From contig NZ_BIMA01000012.1 in NCBI RefSeq assembly GCF_004000845.1, positions 1 to 64,000 on the forward strand: a DNA stretch of 64,000 nucleotides, in the 5' to 3' direction. The notes beneath the pieces are model-generated. The model was not told the DNA's origin. It worked only from the letters and a program-made list of their open reading frames with translations, and made no database searches. The stretch's first letter is position 1, and every line of letters begins with the position of its first letter. A program made the translations under genes and the position numbers. Shown here piece by piece: positions 15,098-24,514 of this stretch. Source of the DNA: Paenibacillus koleovorans NBRC 103111 (GTDB taxonomy: Bacteria > Bacillota > Bacilli > Paenibacillales > NBRC-103111).

Positions 15098-16934
15098 TAT
15101 TACCTGCCAGCGCATTATCGACCGCCGTAAAGAGCTGTGGGAGCAGGACGGCAGCATCGAGCGTGACCGCGAGTACCGCGACGCTGTAGCACAATACATT
15201 CTCGATCACGAACACATCCGTCAGGAGATTCTGGAGTATCCGGAGCGCCTGATCGAGATGTGTTTTGTCATTGTCGACAAAGACAAAAATGTCGTCCCGT
15301 TCTTTCTCAACGAGGTGCAGCTCGACTTCGTCGCACGGCTCAACCGAGCGATTAAGGATTACAAGCAGGGTAAGCGGCTGCAGCTCAAGTTTTTGATCCT
15401 GAAAGGCCGGCAGCAGGGCTTTACGTCGTTCATCACGGCTTATCAACTCGCCTGCACAATTACGCGGAAAAACTTCGAGGGCTTCACAGCTGCCGATGAG
15501 GACGGCAACAGTAGTGCCATCTTCGAGAACAAGGCCAAGCACCTATACAACCTGCTTCCGACCGCCGTGAAACCCACCGAAAAGTACAACAACCGCAAGC
15601 AGCTGCTATTCGAGAAGCTGCACAGCTCGTGGGAGGTCAAGACAGCCAGCCGCAACATGGGCCGTTCCCGGACGATAAACTTCTTCCACGGCTCCGAGGC
15701 GGCGTTCTGGCGCGACGGCATCACGGGCACACAGGCCGGCATCGGCGAGGCGCTGACGAAGGACTCCATCCAGATCTACGAGTCCACAGCACATGGCTAC
15801 AACGAGTACAAGGAGCTATGGGATAGTGGCTCGTGGGATAACTGCTTCTACGAGTGGTGGCGAACGCCGGAGTACGCGGTCAGCTTCGAGAGTGAGGAGC
15901 GCGCGGAGTGGTTCAAAGCTGAAGTGGCGACCGGGAAGCCGCGGAAAGACGAGAAGCAAGCCAGTATTGCGTGGATCTGGAAGCGATGTTACTGGCTGAT
16001 TCACACGATCAAGCTGACATGGCCGCAGGTCTACTGGTACTACCTGAAATGGGCCGGCTACCTCGACAAAGATCTGATCAAGCAGGAGTATCCCTGCAGC
16101 GCGCTCGAGGCGTTCCTGGCGTCCGGTCGCTGCGTGTTTGACCAGGAAGCAATCGTAATGCGCGTCGAGGTGTTGAAACGCCTGTACGAGGCCAATCCGC
16201 CCCGCAGAGGACGCTTCCGGTTCAAGTGGAACGATCCGAAGACACACGACCGCATCCTGGACGAGTCGATCGAGTGGGTGGACGACCCGAACGGCTGCAT
16301 CACGATCTACGAGGAGCGCAAAGAGCGTTACCCGTACGTGATTGGCGGCGATACAAAGGGTGAGGGTCGAGACAAGTTCGCTGCTACGGCGATCAACAAC
16401 ATCACGGGTAAGCGTGTCGCGACGCTCCACCTGCAGGCGACGAACAGCAAGCCTTTCACATGGCAAGTGTATTGCCTTGGAAGACACCTGAACGACGCCC
16501 TAATCGGCATCGAAATGAACTTCAACACCGCGCCGATCGAGGAGCTCAGCCGTTTGAAATATCCGAAGCAGTACATGCGGGAGCAATACGACAAGATATC
16601 CAAGCAGGTGCAGCTCAGGTATGGCTGGAAGACGGACGGCAACACGCGACCGCTGATCATCGACAAGGAGATCGACTTGATCGAGAACAATATCGAGCTG
16701 TTTACGGATCTGACGTTCTTCAGCGAGTGCCTGACTTTCGTGTACGACGAAGACGGGCGTCCGGACGCAGATTCCGGTAAGCACGACGACGTGCTGATCA
16801 GCGACATGATTGCGAACGAGATCCGCTCGCAGCAGTCATTTGAGCTGCTGGAAGAGGTTGTCGAACGTAAGCGGCGGGGGTTCCCGTTCCAAGACAAGGA
16901 TTCTGACGAGGAGGTGTATGCGGATTGGAGCTGA
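15084..16934 (+). CDS. terL: terminase large subunit
   Basis: A 616-residue packaging motor. ATPase domain: Walker-A-like LKGRQQGFTS (about 106-115, the usual phage variant) and Walker B INFFHGSEAAFW (about 199-210). Nuclease domain: VIGGDTKGEGRDKF (about 418-431) and SGKHDDVLISD (about 563-573), supplying the acidic metal ligands. The start at 15084 is the ATG inside the end of the previous gene; upstream in-frame ATGs would overlap further and lack a ribosome site. Confidence 0.93.
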   Translation: MTPHSITCQRIIDRRKELWEQDGSIERDREYRDAVAQYILDHEHIRQEILEYPERLIEMCFVIVDKDKNVVPFFLNEVQLDFVARLNRAIKDYKQGKRLQLKFLILKGRQQGFTSFITAYQLACTITRKNFEGFTAADEDGNSSAIFENKAKHLYNLLPTAVKPTEKYNNRKQLLFEKLHSSWEVKTASRNMGRSRTINFFHGSEAAFWRDGITGTQAGIGEALTKDSIQIYESTAHGYNEYKELWDSGSWDNCFYEWWRTPEYAVSFESEERAEWFKAEVATGKPRKDEKQASIAWIWKRCYWLIHTIKLTWPQVYWYYLKWAGYLDKDLIKQEYPCSALEAFLASGRCVFDQEAIVMRVEVLKRLYEANPPRRGRFRFKWNDPKTHDRILDESIEWVDDPNGCITIYEERKERYPYVIGGDTKGEGRDKFAATAINNITGKRVATLHLQATNSKPFTWQVYCLGRHLNDALIGIEMNFNTAPIEELSRLKYPKQYMREQYDKISKQVQLRYGWKTDGNTRPLIIDKEIDLIENNIELFTDLTFFSECLTFVYDEDGRPDADSGKHDDVLISDMIANEIRSQQSFELLEEVVERKRRGFPFQDKDSDEEVYADWS

Positions 16935-17152
16935 TTGAGTCCATGGAGCGAATAGCGGCGCTCCTAGGTACACCCGGACTGGAGCCGGAAACAGCCAAGC
17001 TGCTGAATGAGACGCTGCGCAGCATGATTCAGGACTACAGCAGCCGCGGCCCGAAGCCTGTACCGCCTGAAGGAAATCAAGCCTTTATCCATCCTAGCGT
17101 GTTCGCGGAATGGCTGAACGGGGCGCAAGCGGCAGAGAGAGGAGATGGTTAA
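16925..17152 (+). CDS. small helical phage protein between terL and portal
   Basis: A 75-residue protein with a TTG start at 16925, nine bases after AGGAGGT. It overlaps terL by 10 bases. Mostly helical (LIESMERIAALLG, PETAKLLNETLRSMIQD). Function unknown; it may be a packaging or portal accessory factor. Confidence 0.6.
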   Translation: MELIESMERIAALLGTPGLEPETAKLLNETLRSMIQDYSSRGPKPVPPEGNQAFIHPSVFAEWLNGAQAAERGDG

Positions 17153-17155
17153 CGT

Positions 17156-18886
17156 TTGGCTACGATGCGAAATATCGAGTCGATCACGCGTGATGCAGAG
17201 GATACGACCACCAAATACAAAGACGGACTAAACTATCACAAGCAAGTCGGCTATCAAGTTGAATGGCCGATGTATGAACGCTTCAAGGCGGGGGACCAGT
17301 GGCCGACGGCAACAGAGAAGACCCGATCCTTGCCTCGTCCAGTTTTCAACATTATCGACCTGATCGAGTCGCTGAAGGTCTCTACCGTGATGAACGAACA
17401 AATCATGATGCGGTACAGCACCCAGGACAGTGGCGATGACCTTTCACTCGAGGCGGCTGACGTGTTCACCCGATACAGCGAGACCGTGTGGGAGGACATC
17501 AAGCAGAACGAGCTGAACGAGGAGATGCTCGAGATCGCGGCCAACGTCGGAACCGGCATCCTGCACTATTACTGGGACAGCAACTACACGGGCGGCAACA
17601 AGATCAAGTTCGCCGGTCGGATGTGCGGGGAAGTGCTGGATCCGATTAACGTGTTTTTCGGCAATCCTCAGGAGCGCAACGTCCAGAAGCAGCCATATGT
17701 CATCATCTCGTACCGGGATATGCTCTGGAACGTCCGCAAAGAGGCCCAGCAGAACGGCCTCAGCAAAACACTACGGTCGTTCATCAACGGGGACGAGGCT
17801 AAGGTAGACGAGGGCTACGACTCGGCACAGGTTGAGGTGTCAGGCACGGAGAAGGTGACGGTCCTGCTCCATTACTACAAAGAGGGTGACCGGGTTTTCT
17901 TCAAGAAAGTGGCTTCCGGCATCACCTTCAAGCAGGCTACCGACACGAATATGTCGCTGTACCCGCTCGCCGTTTTGCAATGGAAGCGGAGACGGAAGTC
18001 GATTCACGGCGTAGGCGACACGAAAGGGCTTATCCCGAACCAGCGCGCCATTAACTTCCTGATCGCCATGTCGATCCTGTCCGCGCAGCTGACAGGCTGG
18101 CCGAAGCTGGCGATTGACCCGCAGCGCGTGGTCAAGAGTAAAATCACGAATACGCCTGGCGAAGTGGTCGAGGTGAAGGACGCAGCCACACTCGGGATAA
18201 ATAACGCGATTCAGTTCCTCAACCCCGGGCAGATCAGCGGCCACGTGAACGACCTGGTCGGTCAGATCGTCGATTTGACTCGCTCCATGACCAGTGCGAA
18301 CGAGGCGTCCACCGGTGAGGCACCGGGCGCGAACATGTCGGCAGCGGCGATCATTCAGCTACAGAAGGCGAATGGGGTGCCGATCGAGTCCGTCAAACGG
18401 CGATTTTACCAGTGCATGGAGGACGTCGGCCGCATCTGGGAAGAGTTTTTCAAGGTGAAGTACAACATGACTCGCGAGGTCAAGGTTAAGGACGACGAGG
18501 GCGAGGATGCGTTCACCGACTTCCACGGCACGAAATACGCGGACACGGATCTCAGCTTGAAGATAGACGTAGGGCCATCGTCGCAGTACTCCGAAGCGCT
18601 CATGATGGCGAGTTTGGACAACTTCCTTGAGAGGCAATATATCTCGTTCGACCAGTATCTCAAGTACGCGCCAAGCAATGTCGTGCCGTTCAAAGAGCGG
18701 TTGATACGGGAGATGGAGAAGATTCGGGCAGAGCAAGCAGCGCAAACGGTGACCGATCCGATTTCAGCCATACCGCCGGAGCAGCAAGCGAAGTTCGCTC
18801 AGCTGCCGCCCGATCAGCAGCAACGAATATTACAACAAGCCCGACAAATGGGCCAAGGAGGAATGGGTAATGCCGGAGTGGGATAG
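17156..18886 (+). CDS. portal protein
   Basis: A 576-residue protein starting at TTG, ten bases after GAGGAGAT. It contains the hallmarks of podovirus-type portal proteins: GLNYHKQVGYQVEWPMYERF, FNIIDLIESLKVSTVM, VKSKITNTPGEVVEVKD, SANEASTGEAPGANMSAAAI, and a Gln-rich C-terminus. Portal dodecamers form the DNA entry vertex. Its 3' end overlaps the next gene by 17 bases. Confidence 0.9.
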   Translation: MATMRNIESITRDAEDTTTKYKDGLNYHKQVGYQVEWPMYERFKAGDQWPTATEKTRSLPRPVFNIIDLIESLKVSTVMNEQIMMRYSTQDSGDDLSLEAADVFTRYSETVWEDIKQNELNEEMLEIAANVGTGILHYYWDSNYTGGNKIKFAGRMCGEVLDPINVFFGNPQERNVQKQPYVIISYRDMLWNVRKEAQQNGLSKTLRSFINGDEAKVDEGYDSAQVEVSGTEKVTVLLHYYKEGDRVFFKKVASGITFKQATDTNMSLYPLAVLQWKRRRKSIHGVGDTKGLIPNQRAINFLIAMSILSAQLTGWPKLAIDPQRVVKSKITNTPGEVVEVKDAATLGINNAIQFLNPGQISGHVNDLVGQIVDLTRSMTSANEASTGEAPGANMSAAAIIQLQKANGVPIESVKRRFYQCMEDVGRIWEEFFKVKYNMTREVKVKDDEGEDAFTDFHGTKYADTDLSLKIDVGPSSQYSEALMMASLDNFLERQYISFDQYLKYAPSNVVPFKERLIREMEKIRAEQAAQTVTDPISAIPPEQQAKFAQLPPDQQQRILQQARQMGQGGMGNAGVG

Positions 18887-19232
18887 CACTGGCAAGCCGA
18901 AGCGCCAAGTATTGGCGGTTGACGGAGGTCCGATCGACATTAGCGCCGATCAGATGGAGCCCGGATCGGTTAGTACAAGCCAATTAGCAGCTAAGGCGGT
19001 GACGCTGGCTAAAGCATTGGTGTTCGTTTCGGCTGAGCAGACCGGTACAGGCTCGGCTCAGAACGTGGCTCACGGTTTGGCCGTAGTGCCGGCAGCAGTA
19101 CTCGTAGTGCCTACAGACCTTACACCGTCTACGGTTGGTCAATATTCCGTCGTCGAGGGTACGCACACGAACACGAATGTCGTGTTAACCGTAACCACAG
19201 GCAAGAAGTTCAAAGTACTGGCGTGGGGGTGA
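18870..19232 (+). CDS. small virion protein, head-fibre-like
   Basis: A 120-residue beta-rich protein. The C-terminal part (NVAHGLAVVPAAVLVVPTDL, VTTGKKFKVLAWG) is a small beta-sandwich module often seen in phage head or tail decoration proteins. The ATG overlaps the portal gene end. No exact role can be given. Confidence 0.6.
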   Translation: MPEWDSTGKPKRQVLAVDGGPIDISADQMEPGSVSTSQLAAKAVTLAKALVFVSAEQTGTGSAQNVAHGLAVVPAAVLVVPTDLTPSTVGQYSVVEGTHTNTNVVLTVTTGKKFKVLAWG

Positions 19233-19236
19233 TCGT

Positions 19237-19545
19237 GTGGGCTACTGGAACGCACAAGGAAATTGGGTATCCGGTCCGACGCTGATCCTAACCGGACCGG
19301 GCGGAACAGCTGAAGTCGGCGATGTGCTGACCGGGGAGACCTTCACCAACGGAGACGGCCCTCAGACAGGCACGATGCCGAATAACGGCTCGCTTGGAAC
19401 GATCACACCAACAACGACGAGCCAGAACATTCCCGCAGGGTACACGTCGGGCGGCACCGTCGCTGGAGACGCGGAGCTGTTGCCGGAAAACATCAAAGAG
19501 GGTGTCACTATATTCGGCGTCCTCGGCACTTACACGGGAGCCTAA
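19237..19545 (+). CDS. small virion protein with fibre-type repeat
   Basis: A 102-residue protein with a GTG start. It has GTMPNNGSLGTITPTTTSQN and a closing KEGVTIFGVLGTYTG segment, which is the usual end motif of phage fibre-type beta repeats. Probably a minor structural protein. A hairpin follows it. Confidence 0.6.
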   Translation: MGYWNAQGNWVSGPTLILTGPGGTAEVGDVLTGETFTNGDGPQTGTMPNNGSLGTITPTTTSQNIPAGYTSGGTVAGDAELLPENIKEGVTIFGVLGTYTGA

Positions 19546-19546
19546 C

Positions 19547-19581
19547 AGGCCCTTCGCAGAGCAGCGTCGGGCCTAACTTTT
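19547..19581 (+). terminator. weak hairpin after small virion gene
   Basis: Six-pair stem AGGCCC / GGGCCT with a 16-base loop, followed by AACTTTTAC. It may modulate transcription between the portal group and the scaffold/capsid group. Confidence 0.35.
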
Positions 19582-19634
19582 ACAATCTTCGGCGTTGATG
19601 GTGGAGTTGCGCCGCCCACCAGGAGGAATTGAAT

Positions 19635-20450
19635 ATGTTCACATGGATGCTGCCCCTCTTCGACCAAGAAGGGGTTATTGGTGCTGCTTCAGGAGCAGCA
19701 GAATCGTCGGCGCCGCCTAGCGTTGCGGCAGGAGCTGAGACTCCGGGAGCAGGGACCGCCCCTGCGCCAGCTCCGACGTCAGGAACTACACCCGCTCCGG
19801 CGGCTTCTCCGGACGTTACGCAGCAAGAGTCGTTTGCGGCTCGGCTGAAAGAGGAGCGCACGAAGCTCGAAGCTGACTACGCACCTCATAAGGCGACCGC
19901 GACCCGGTTGGAGAAGATCGCCAAGAATGCAGGCTTCAAGAATACCACGGAGTATCTCGCGGCCCTGGACAGCCACGTCACCGCTACGCTCGCGGAGGCA
20001 GAAGCCGAACGTCTTGGAGTGGATCAGGAGACGTACAACAAGTTCTTCGCCCCTGTGCATAGTGAGCTCGAGTCAACGAAGTCGCAGTTGCAGAAGCTCC
20101 AGCAAGCTGAGATTCACAGGCAGATCAAGGCGGACTACGAGGGCTTGAAGCAGCAGTATGGAGCTGATTTCGAGAGCATCCAAGACAAGGTCTTCGACCT
20201 GGCGGAGCAGCGGGGTTTGCCGCTCGTTGACGCCTTCAAGCTGCTTTCCTTCGACACGCGAGTGTCCTCGGCCAAGTTGGAGGGACAAGCTGCAGCCGTC
20301 GCAGCCATCAAGCAGAATGCGCAATCTTCGACCGGAGCTGCGGGCGGGGATGCACCTGACCAACGATTTGACTTCACAAAACTTACGCCTGATCAACGTC
20401 AGGCCTACTACGAAAAAGCGAAGCGCGGGGAACTAAAGAGCCTTCGCTAA
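19635..20450 (+). CDS. scaffolding protein
   Basis: A 271-residue protein starting eight bases after AGGAGG (a TTG at 19629 is also in frame). Residues 10-60 are Ala/Pro-rich and disordered. From about 60 to 185 the protein is a long charged helix (FAARLKEERTKLEADY, ESTKSQLQKLQQ), and the C-terminus is polar. Directly upstream of the capsid gene, this fits a scaffold (no protease domain is visible). Confidence 0.8.
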   Translation: MFTWMLPLFDQEGVIGAASGAAESSAPPSVAAGAETPGAGTAPAPAPTSGTTPAPAASPDVTQQESFAARLKEERTKLEADYAPHKATATRLEKIAKNAGFKNTTEYLAALDSHVTATLAEAEAERLGVDQETYNKFFAPVHSELESTKSQLQKLQQAEIHRQIKADYEGLKQQYGADFESIQDKVFDLAEQRGLPLVDAFKLLSFDTRVSSAKLEGQAAAVAAIKQNAQSSTGAAGGDAPDQRFDFTKLTPDQRQAYYEKAKRGELKSLR

Positions 20451-20463
20451 GGAGGACTAGTCC

Positions 20464-21495
20464 ATGTTCGATACACTTTTCACCGGATCTCGATTCGGCG
20501 CGGCCATTCGTGAGCCGCTTTACTTCCCAACGGATACGCAGACGTACACCAACGCCGGCGCAGGCTCGAACCAACTGCCGGAGGAGAACGCCACGTTCTA
20601 CAAAACGGCGATGCTCGATCGGCTGCTTCCTGACCTGCACTACATGAAGTACGGCGAGAAGAAGCGAATCCCGCGCCGGAGCGGCGCGTCGGCCCAATGG
20701 CGCCGCCTGAACAGCTTGGCCGTTGTTACCACGCAAATGACTGAGGGCGTAACGCCTGACGGAGTTAACCTCGACATCACGCCAGTTACTGCAACCGTCA
20801 AGGAATACGGTAACTGGACGAAGATCTCCGAATACCTGGACTTGGTCGGTATCGATCCGATCCTGACGGAAACGTCCGAGCTGATGGGCGAGAATGCCGC
20901 TGAGTCGATGGACACGATCGTGCGCGACGTCGTCAACGCTGGCACGAATGTCCTGTACGCGAACGGTCAAACCGCGCGCGAGGATCTGGTCCAGAATACG
21001 GACAAGATCAACGGTTCCGATATCATCAAAGCCCGTACCATTATGAAGCGCAACAAGGTCAAGCCGATCAAGCTGCCTGACGGATCTATGGGCTACCTCA
21101 TGTTCATCCATCCGGATGTCGGTGCAGATCTCATGCGTACCGATGATTGGAAGGCGCAGAACACCTACGTCAGCGTCGATAACCGCAAATCTGGCGACTT
21201 CGGCAAGATGTACGGGGTTTACTTCCTCGAATCCGTGAACAATGCGATCGTGGAGGAAGCCGGAGCCGACGACGCCAACGTGTACCTGAACTGCATCATC
21301 GGCAAAGGCGCGTATGGCGTGCCGGATATCGAGGGCTCTGGCTCCCCCGACATCATCGTTCACGGTGCAGGCTCCGCCGGCACAGCCGATCCGCTGAATC
21401 AATTCAACACAGTCGGTTGGAAAACGACTTTCACTACTACCCGTTTGCAAGAGCTGGCTATTCTGCGCTACGAGTGCACCGCGACACAAATCTAA
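20464..21495 (+). CDS. major capsid protein, N4-gp56 type
   Basis: A 343-residue HK97-fold shell protein. The sequence FYKTAMLDRLLPDLHYMKYG, GEKKRIPRRSGASAQWRR, VTATVKEYGNWTKISEYLDL, and the C-terminal TVGWKTTFTTTRL match N4-gp56 family capsid proteins. GGAGG lies just before the ATG. The gene is flanked downstream by a strong GC hairpin, so its mRNA may be stabilised for high output. Confidence 0.93.
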   Translation: MFDTLFTGSRFGAAIREPLYFPTDTQTYTNAGAGSNQLPEENATFYKTAMLDRLLPDLHYMKYGEKKRIPRRSGASAQWRRLNSLAVVTTQMTEGVTPDGVNLDITPVTATVKEYGNWTKISEYLDLVGIDPILTETSELMGENAAESMDTIVRDVVNAGTNVLYANGQTAREDLVQNTDKINGSDIIKARTIMKRNKVKPIKLPDGSMGYLMFIHPDVGADLMRTDDWKAQNTYVSVDNRKSGDFGKMYGVYFLESVNNAIVEEAGADDANVYLNCIIGKGAYGVPDIEGSGSPDIIVHGAGSAGTADPLNQFNTVGWKTTFTTTRLQELAILRYECTATQI

Positions 21496-21502
21496 TCCAG
21501 GC

Positions 21503-21522
21503 GGGGCCTTCGGGCCCCTTCC
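21503..21522 (+). terminator. GC hairpin with TTCG loop after capsid gene
   Basis: GGGGCC / GGCCCC stem closed by a TTCG tetraloop, followed by TTCCT. The tail is T-poor, so it is either a partial terminator or a 3' stabiliser of capsid mRNA. Confidence 0.6.
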
Positions 21523-21545
21523 TGATATAAACGGAGGTTAAGGAA

Positions 21546-21869
21546 ATGAGTGACGACGCAATTGTGAACGTGGAAAGTGGTAAGGCATCGCGGCGATCAG
21601 GTAAAGCTTTAACGACAGAACAGAAGACGACTCTCGCTAAGCTCCAGGCACGGAAGAAGAAGACCATTCTTATTCCGGAAGATCCAATGAATCCAGACGA
21701 TTTAGTCGTCCCTGTAGCGGTAAATGGTGTGATCTACACGATCCCGCGGGGCAAGGAGTACGATGTGCCGGACACCATCTATAACATTTGGAAAGAATCA
21801 TACGAGAAGACGCTGGCCGCGCGGCGCCGAATCGTCGTTCGCGAAGATCGCAATTTAGTTGTTCGATAA
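21546..21869 (+). CDS. head-associated protein downstream of capsid
   Basis: A 107-residue basic protein. The second half (VVPVAVNGVIYTIPRGKEYD, DTIYNIWKESYEKT) is a conserved element found after capsid genes in phages of this type. The first half is a basic flexible arm. A role in head decoration or completion is likely from position; it is not proven. Confidence 0.65.
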   Translation: MSDDAIVNVESGKASRRSGKALTTEQKTTLAKLQARKKKTILIPEDPMNPDDLVVPVAVNGVIYTIPRGKEYDVPDTIYNIWKESYEKTLAARRRIVVREDRNLVVR

Positions 21870-21884
21870 TCGGAGGTGAGCTGT

Positions 21885-22472
21885 ATGATACTCGGCGATA
21901 TTGTGGAAGAGATTTTAGAGAAGGTCGGTAATGGCCCAGGGCGGGACGTCTCGATGCGATCCATCGTTCGGAAGGTGGACACCAAGCACAAAGAGATTCA
22001 CCGCCTGTACGGCAATAACAGCGACGACATGGCCGTGCTTGATATCTTGGAAGGTATCGCCGAGTATCCGCTCCCTTGCGCTCAAGGAAACATCACAAGC
22101 GTGTACGTGAACGATGTGCGCATCCCATTCCGTGCGCGCAATGACTACACAATGGTCACCTATTACTACTTGATCGATCAATCTATAGGGCTTTATTTGT
22201 ACGGCAACCTGCTGCCTTCGCAGGCGTGGGAGCAGGGGTTGAAGATTTTCCACAAGCACGTGCCTGCAACACTAACCGTTAACGACTTGAATGCAGAACC
22301 TGACTTAGAAGAGACGTACCATATGCTGCTCGTGTATGGAGTTTTAATAGATATCGCCGAGCCATCGATAGCCGGCAAATACGAGAAAGCTTACCGGGAG
22401 CTGCTGGCGGACTACATCCAAGCGACAAGGGACCCGGAATCTAATGCGATTAGTGAGGTGTTCTCCCTATGA
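21885..22472 (+). CDS. head-tail connector (adaptor)-like protein 1
   Basis: A 195-residue protein; ATG 21885 is chosen because GGAGGTG lies eight bases upstream. The layout of an N-terminal helix (LGDIVEEILEKVG), a central beta region and C-terminal helices (YEKAYRELLADYIQATRD) matches podovirus connector proteins of the T7 gp11 type. It resembles the protein at 24515-25078 in layout. The stop overlaps the next gene start. Confidence 0.65.
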   Translation: MILGDIVEEILEKVGNGPGRDVSMRSIVRKVDTKHKEIHRLYGNNSDDMAVLDILEGIAEYPLPCAQGNITSVYVNDVRIPFRARNDYTMVTYYYLIDQSIGLYLYGNLLPSQAWEQGLKIFHKHVPATLTVNDLNAEPDLEETYHMLLVYGVLIDIAEPSIAGKYEKAYRELLADYIQATRDPESNAISEVFSL

Positions 22473-24502
22473 CTGTACGGTATTTTCCGCCAGAGTTCCC
22501 TAGTGTGCAGTTCGATCCGATCCCGCAGCAAGCACAAATCACGTACGAGGACTATAAGAAGATCAAGGGATTCGAGGACGTCGGATATTTCCTGATTAGC
22601 TATGTCGTGAACGGTGGCGTAGCCACGGCCAACGTTACCCGGAACGATCAGATCGATGTGACGGATATCGTAGTTTCGTTGAACAACGACATTATGGCTC
22701 GCACCGGTACGAGCTTTCGGACACGCACTGCCAGCACCGCATACTATTTGGACTTTACCAAAGATGGGGATTGGTCCTGGGGGACGGCACACGCTGAAGG
22801 AACCGTGAATGTTGACTATCTGGCCGTGGCGGAAGTAACAACCGATAGCAATAAGAACATCGACGACATAATCGATCGAGCGGATCCGCGAGGGGGGTTC
22901 CGTCTCGGCGAAGATTACCCATTGCCGGATCTTGTTGCATTTGAGGCGGAAACAGAACAGAAGTTCAGTGAAGTCGACTCGGAGATACTGGACCTGCAAG
23001 CCGATAGCGCGGGGCAACTAGCTAGAATCGAATCAATCGAATCGGATGTCGAAACCCTTGAAACGAGTAAGGCTGATCAGTCGCAGGTTGACAGTTTGGC
23101 AACGACGAAGGTCGGAACCGGGGTGCTTGCGTCGATGGAGGACCTAGGCAACGATGTAAAAGAAGCGATGACGGGCGGTAGTGTTGCTGTCGTAGGCAGA
23201 GGGAGCGTTACTAATATTACGGTGGGTGAAAGCCAAATCACGGCTAATAAGCTTACTAAAGTTATAACTATTAATAAAACTGACATGGAGATTCTGGAGA
23301 GCGGTAAATATGTGAATACGGATGGTACATATACCACCTCCGCTAGTTTCAATGTTCGAAGATATCGGATTCCTGATGACTGCAAGAGGATCGTATTTAA
23401 TGGTTCGAGTGATCTTATCCCAAATGGCATTTTGCTGTATGACGATACAACAAAGCAAACATTCCCCATAAACGCAAACTATAACACCCATTACTGTTAC
23501 GTGCTGCTCAATGAGCAGATCGCAACGTCGAATGGCATTACGTCATTAACATTGACGTTTTGCGAAAAAGGGTACAAGGAGCCGGCTAAGTTTGATGTTG
23601 TAGGCAAGGCCGAGCTTGTCGGTAATGGTTACGTGAAGGATAATACCGTAACCTTTAACCGCGGATTCAGCCGATATAAGATTCCGCTAAGCAGCAGCTA
23701 CCGATACCAAGCAACTCTATCGGCCATTACCGGATTTATGGGGTGCTTCTACACAAGCGGGGACTCGTATATCGGTAATGTCACTGTGTCAAGCGGCTAT
23801 CTAGTCGTACCAGACAACGCTGCTTACGTGGTGCTCAACCTTATCGGAACGGATGAGGTGTATGCGATACCGAGGGAGTACGAAGCCGCGCAAGTATATG
23901 CTGACTGCGTAAACAAGCCATATGTATTCAGCGGGAAGACGAGTCTATGGTTTGGCGACAGCATTACGGCAGGGTACACTTCCGGAGTGACCATAACGGC
24001 CAACGGATTCCCGAAATTGTTCTCGAACAAGGTCGGGATGACGTTTACTAATGAGGGCGTAGGTGGAGCGCTATTTACGAGTGGATACAACGTGGTAGAG
24101 ACGATTCCTACCACGATTGAGAGTACCACTCTGAACACAGACTTTGTTTTCATTGCTGGCGGAACAAACGATTTCGGGTTAGGTGCGGATATAGAGGATT
24201 TCGAACAGACGATATCTGATCTATGTGATTACTTGGAAGCCAATTACAGCGGCGAAGTGATCTTCATTACCCCGATTAATCGGGTAACTCCGAGCAATAA
24301 TGAAGTTGCTCCACTTGACGCGTACCGGAATATAATTGCCGAATACGCGTGCATGTACGGTTTTTCCGTCGTTGACGGAAGCAACTTTAATTTCCCTCTT
24401 GAAAGCGGAGTGTACAAAACGGCAGTCATGAATGACGGATTGCACCCCACGGAAGACGGATACAAGGTGTATGCGAAAAATCTAGCAACGGTTCTGTGCT
24501 AA
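22469..24502 (+). CDS. tail fibre/spike with SGNH hydrolase domain
   Basis: A 677-residue virion protein. Residues 1-155 form the probable virion-binding part. Residues 160-225 are coiled coil (SEVDSEILDLQADSAGQLAR), and 225-485 are beta-rich. Residues 490-677 are a GDSL/SGNH hydrolase: block I WFGDSITAGY (Ser498), block II NEGVGGALF, block III AGGTNDFG (about 563) and block V DGLHPTEDGY (about 655, D and H of the triad). Such domains remove acyl groups from cell-wall or surface polysaccharides, so this is the likely receptor-binding protein. Confidence 0.85.
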   Translation: MTVRYFPPEFPSVQFDPIPQQAQITYEDYKKIKGFEDVGYFLISYVVNGGVATANVTRNDQIDVTDIVVSLNNDIMARTGTSFRTRTASTAYYLDFTKDGDWSWGTAHAEGTVNVDYLAVAEVTTDSNKNIDDIIDRADPRGGFRLGEDYPLPDLVAFEAETEQKFSEVDSEILDLQADSAGQLARIESIESDVETLETSKADQSQVDSLATTKVGTGVLASMEDLGNDVKEAMTGGSVAVVGRGSVTNITVGESQITANKLTKVITINKTDMEILESGKYVNTDGTYTTSASFNVRRYRIPDDCKRIVFNGSSDLIPNGILLYDDTTKQTFPINANYNTHYCYVLLNEQIATSNGITSLTLTFCEKGYKEPAKFDVVGKAELVGNGYVKDNTVTFNRGFSRYKIPLSSSYRYQATLSAITGFMGCFYTSGDSYIGNVTVSSGYLVVPDNAAYVVLNLIGTDEVYAIPREYEAAQVYADCVNKPYVFSGKTSLWFGDSITAGYTSGVTITANGFPKLFSNKVGMTFTNEGVGGALFTSGYNVVETIPTTIESTTLNTDFVFIAGGTNDFGLGADIEDFEQTISDLCDYLEANYSGEVIFITPINRVTPSNNEVAPLDAYRNIIAEYACMYGFSVVDGSNFNFPLESGVYKTAVMNDGLHPTEDGYKVYAKNLATVLC

Positions 24503-24514
24503 GAGAGGTGACTC

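Noticed and set aside
20383-21489. A 368-codon minus-strand frame
   Set aside because: Antisense to the major capsid gene; no ribosome site, no domain.
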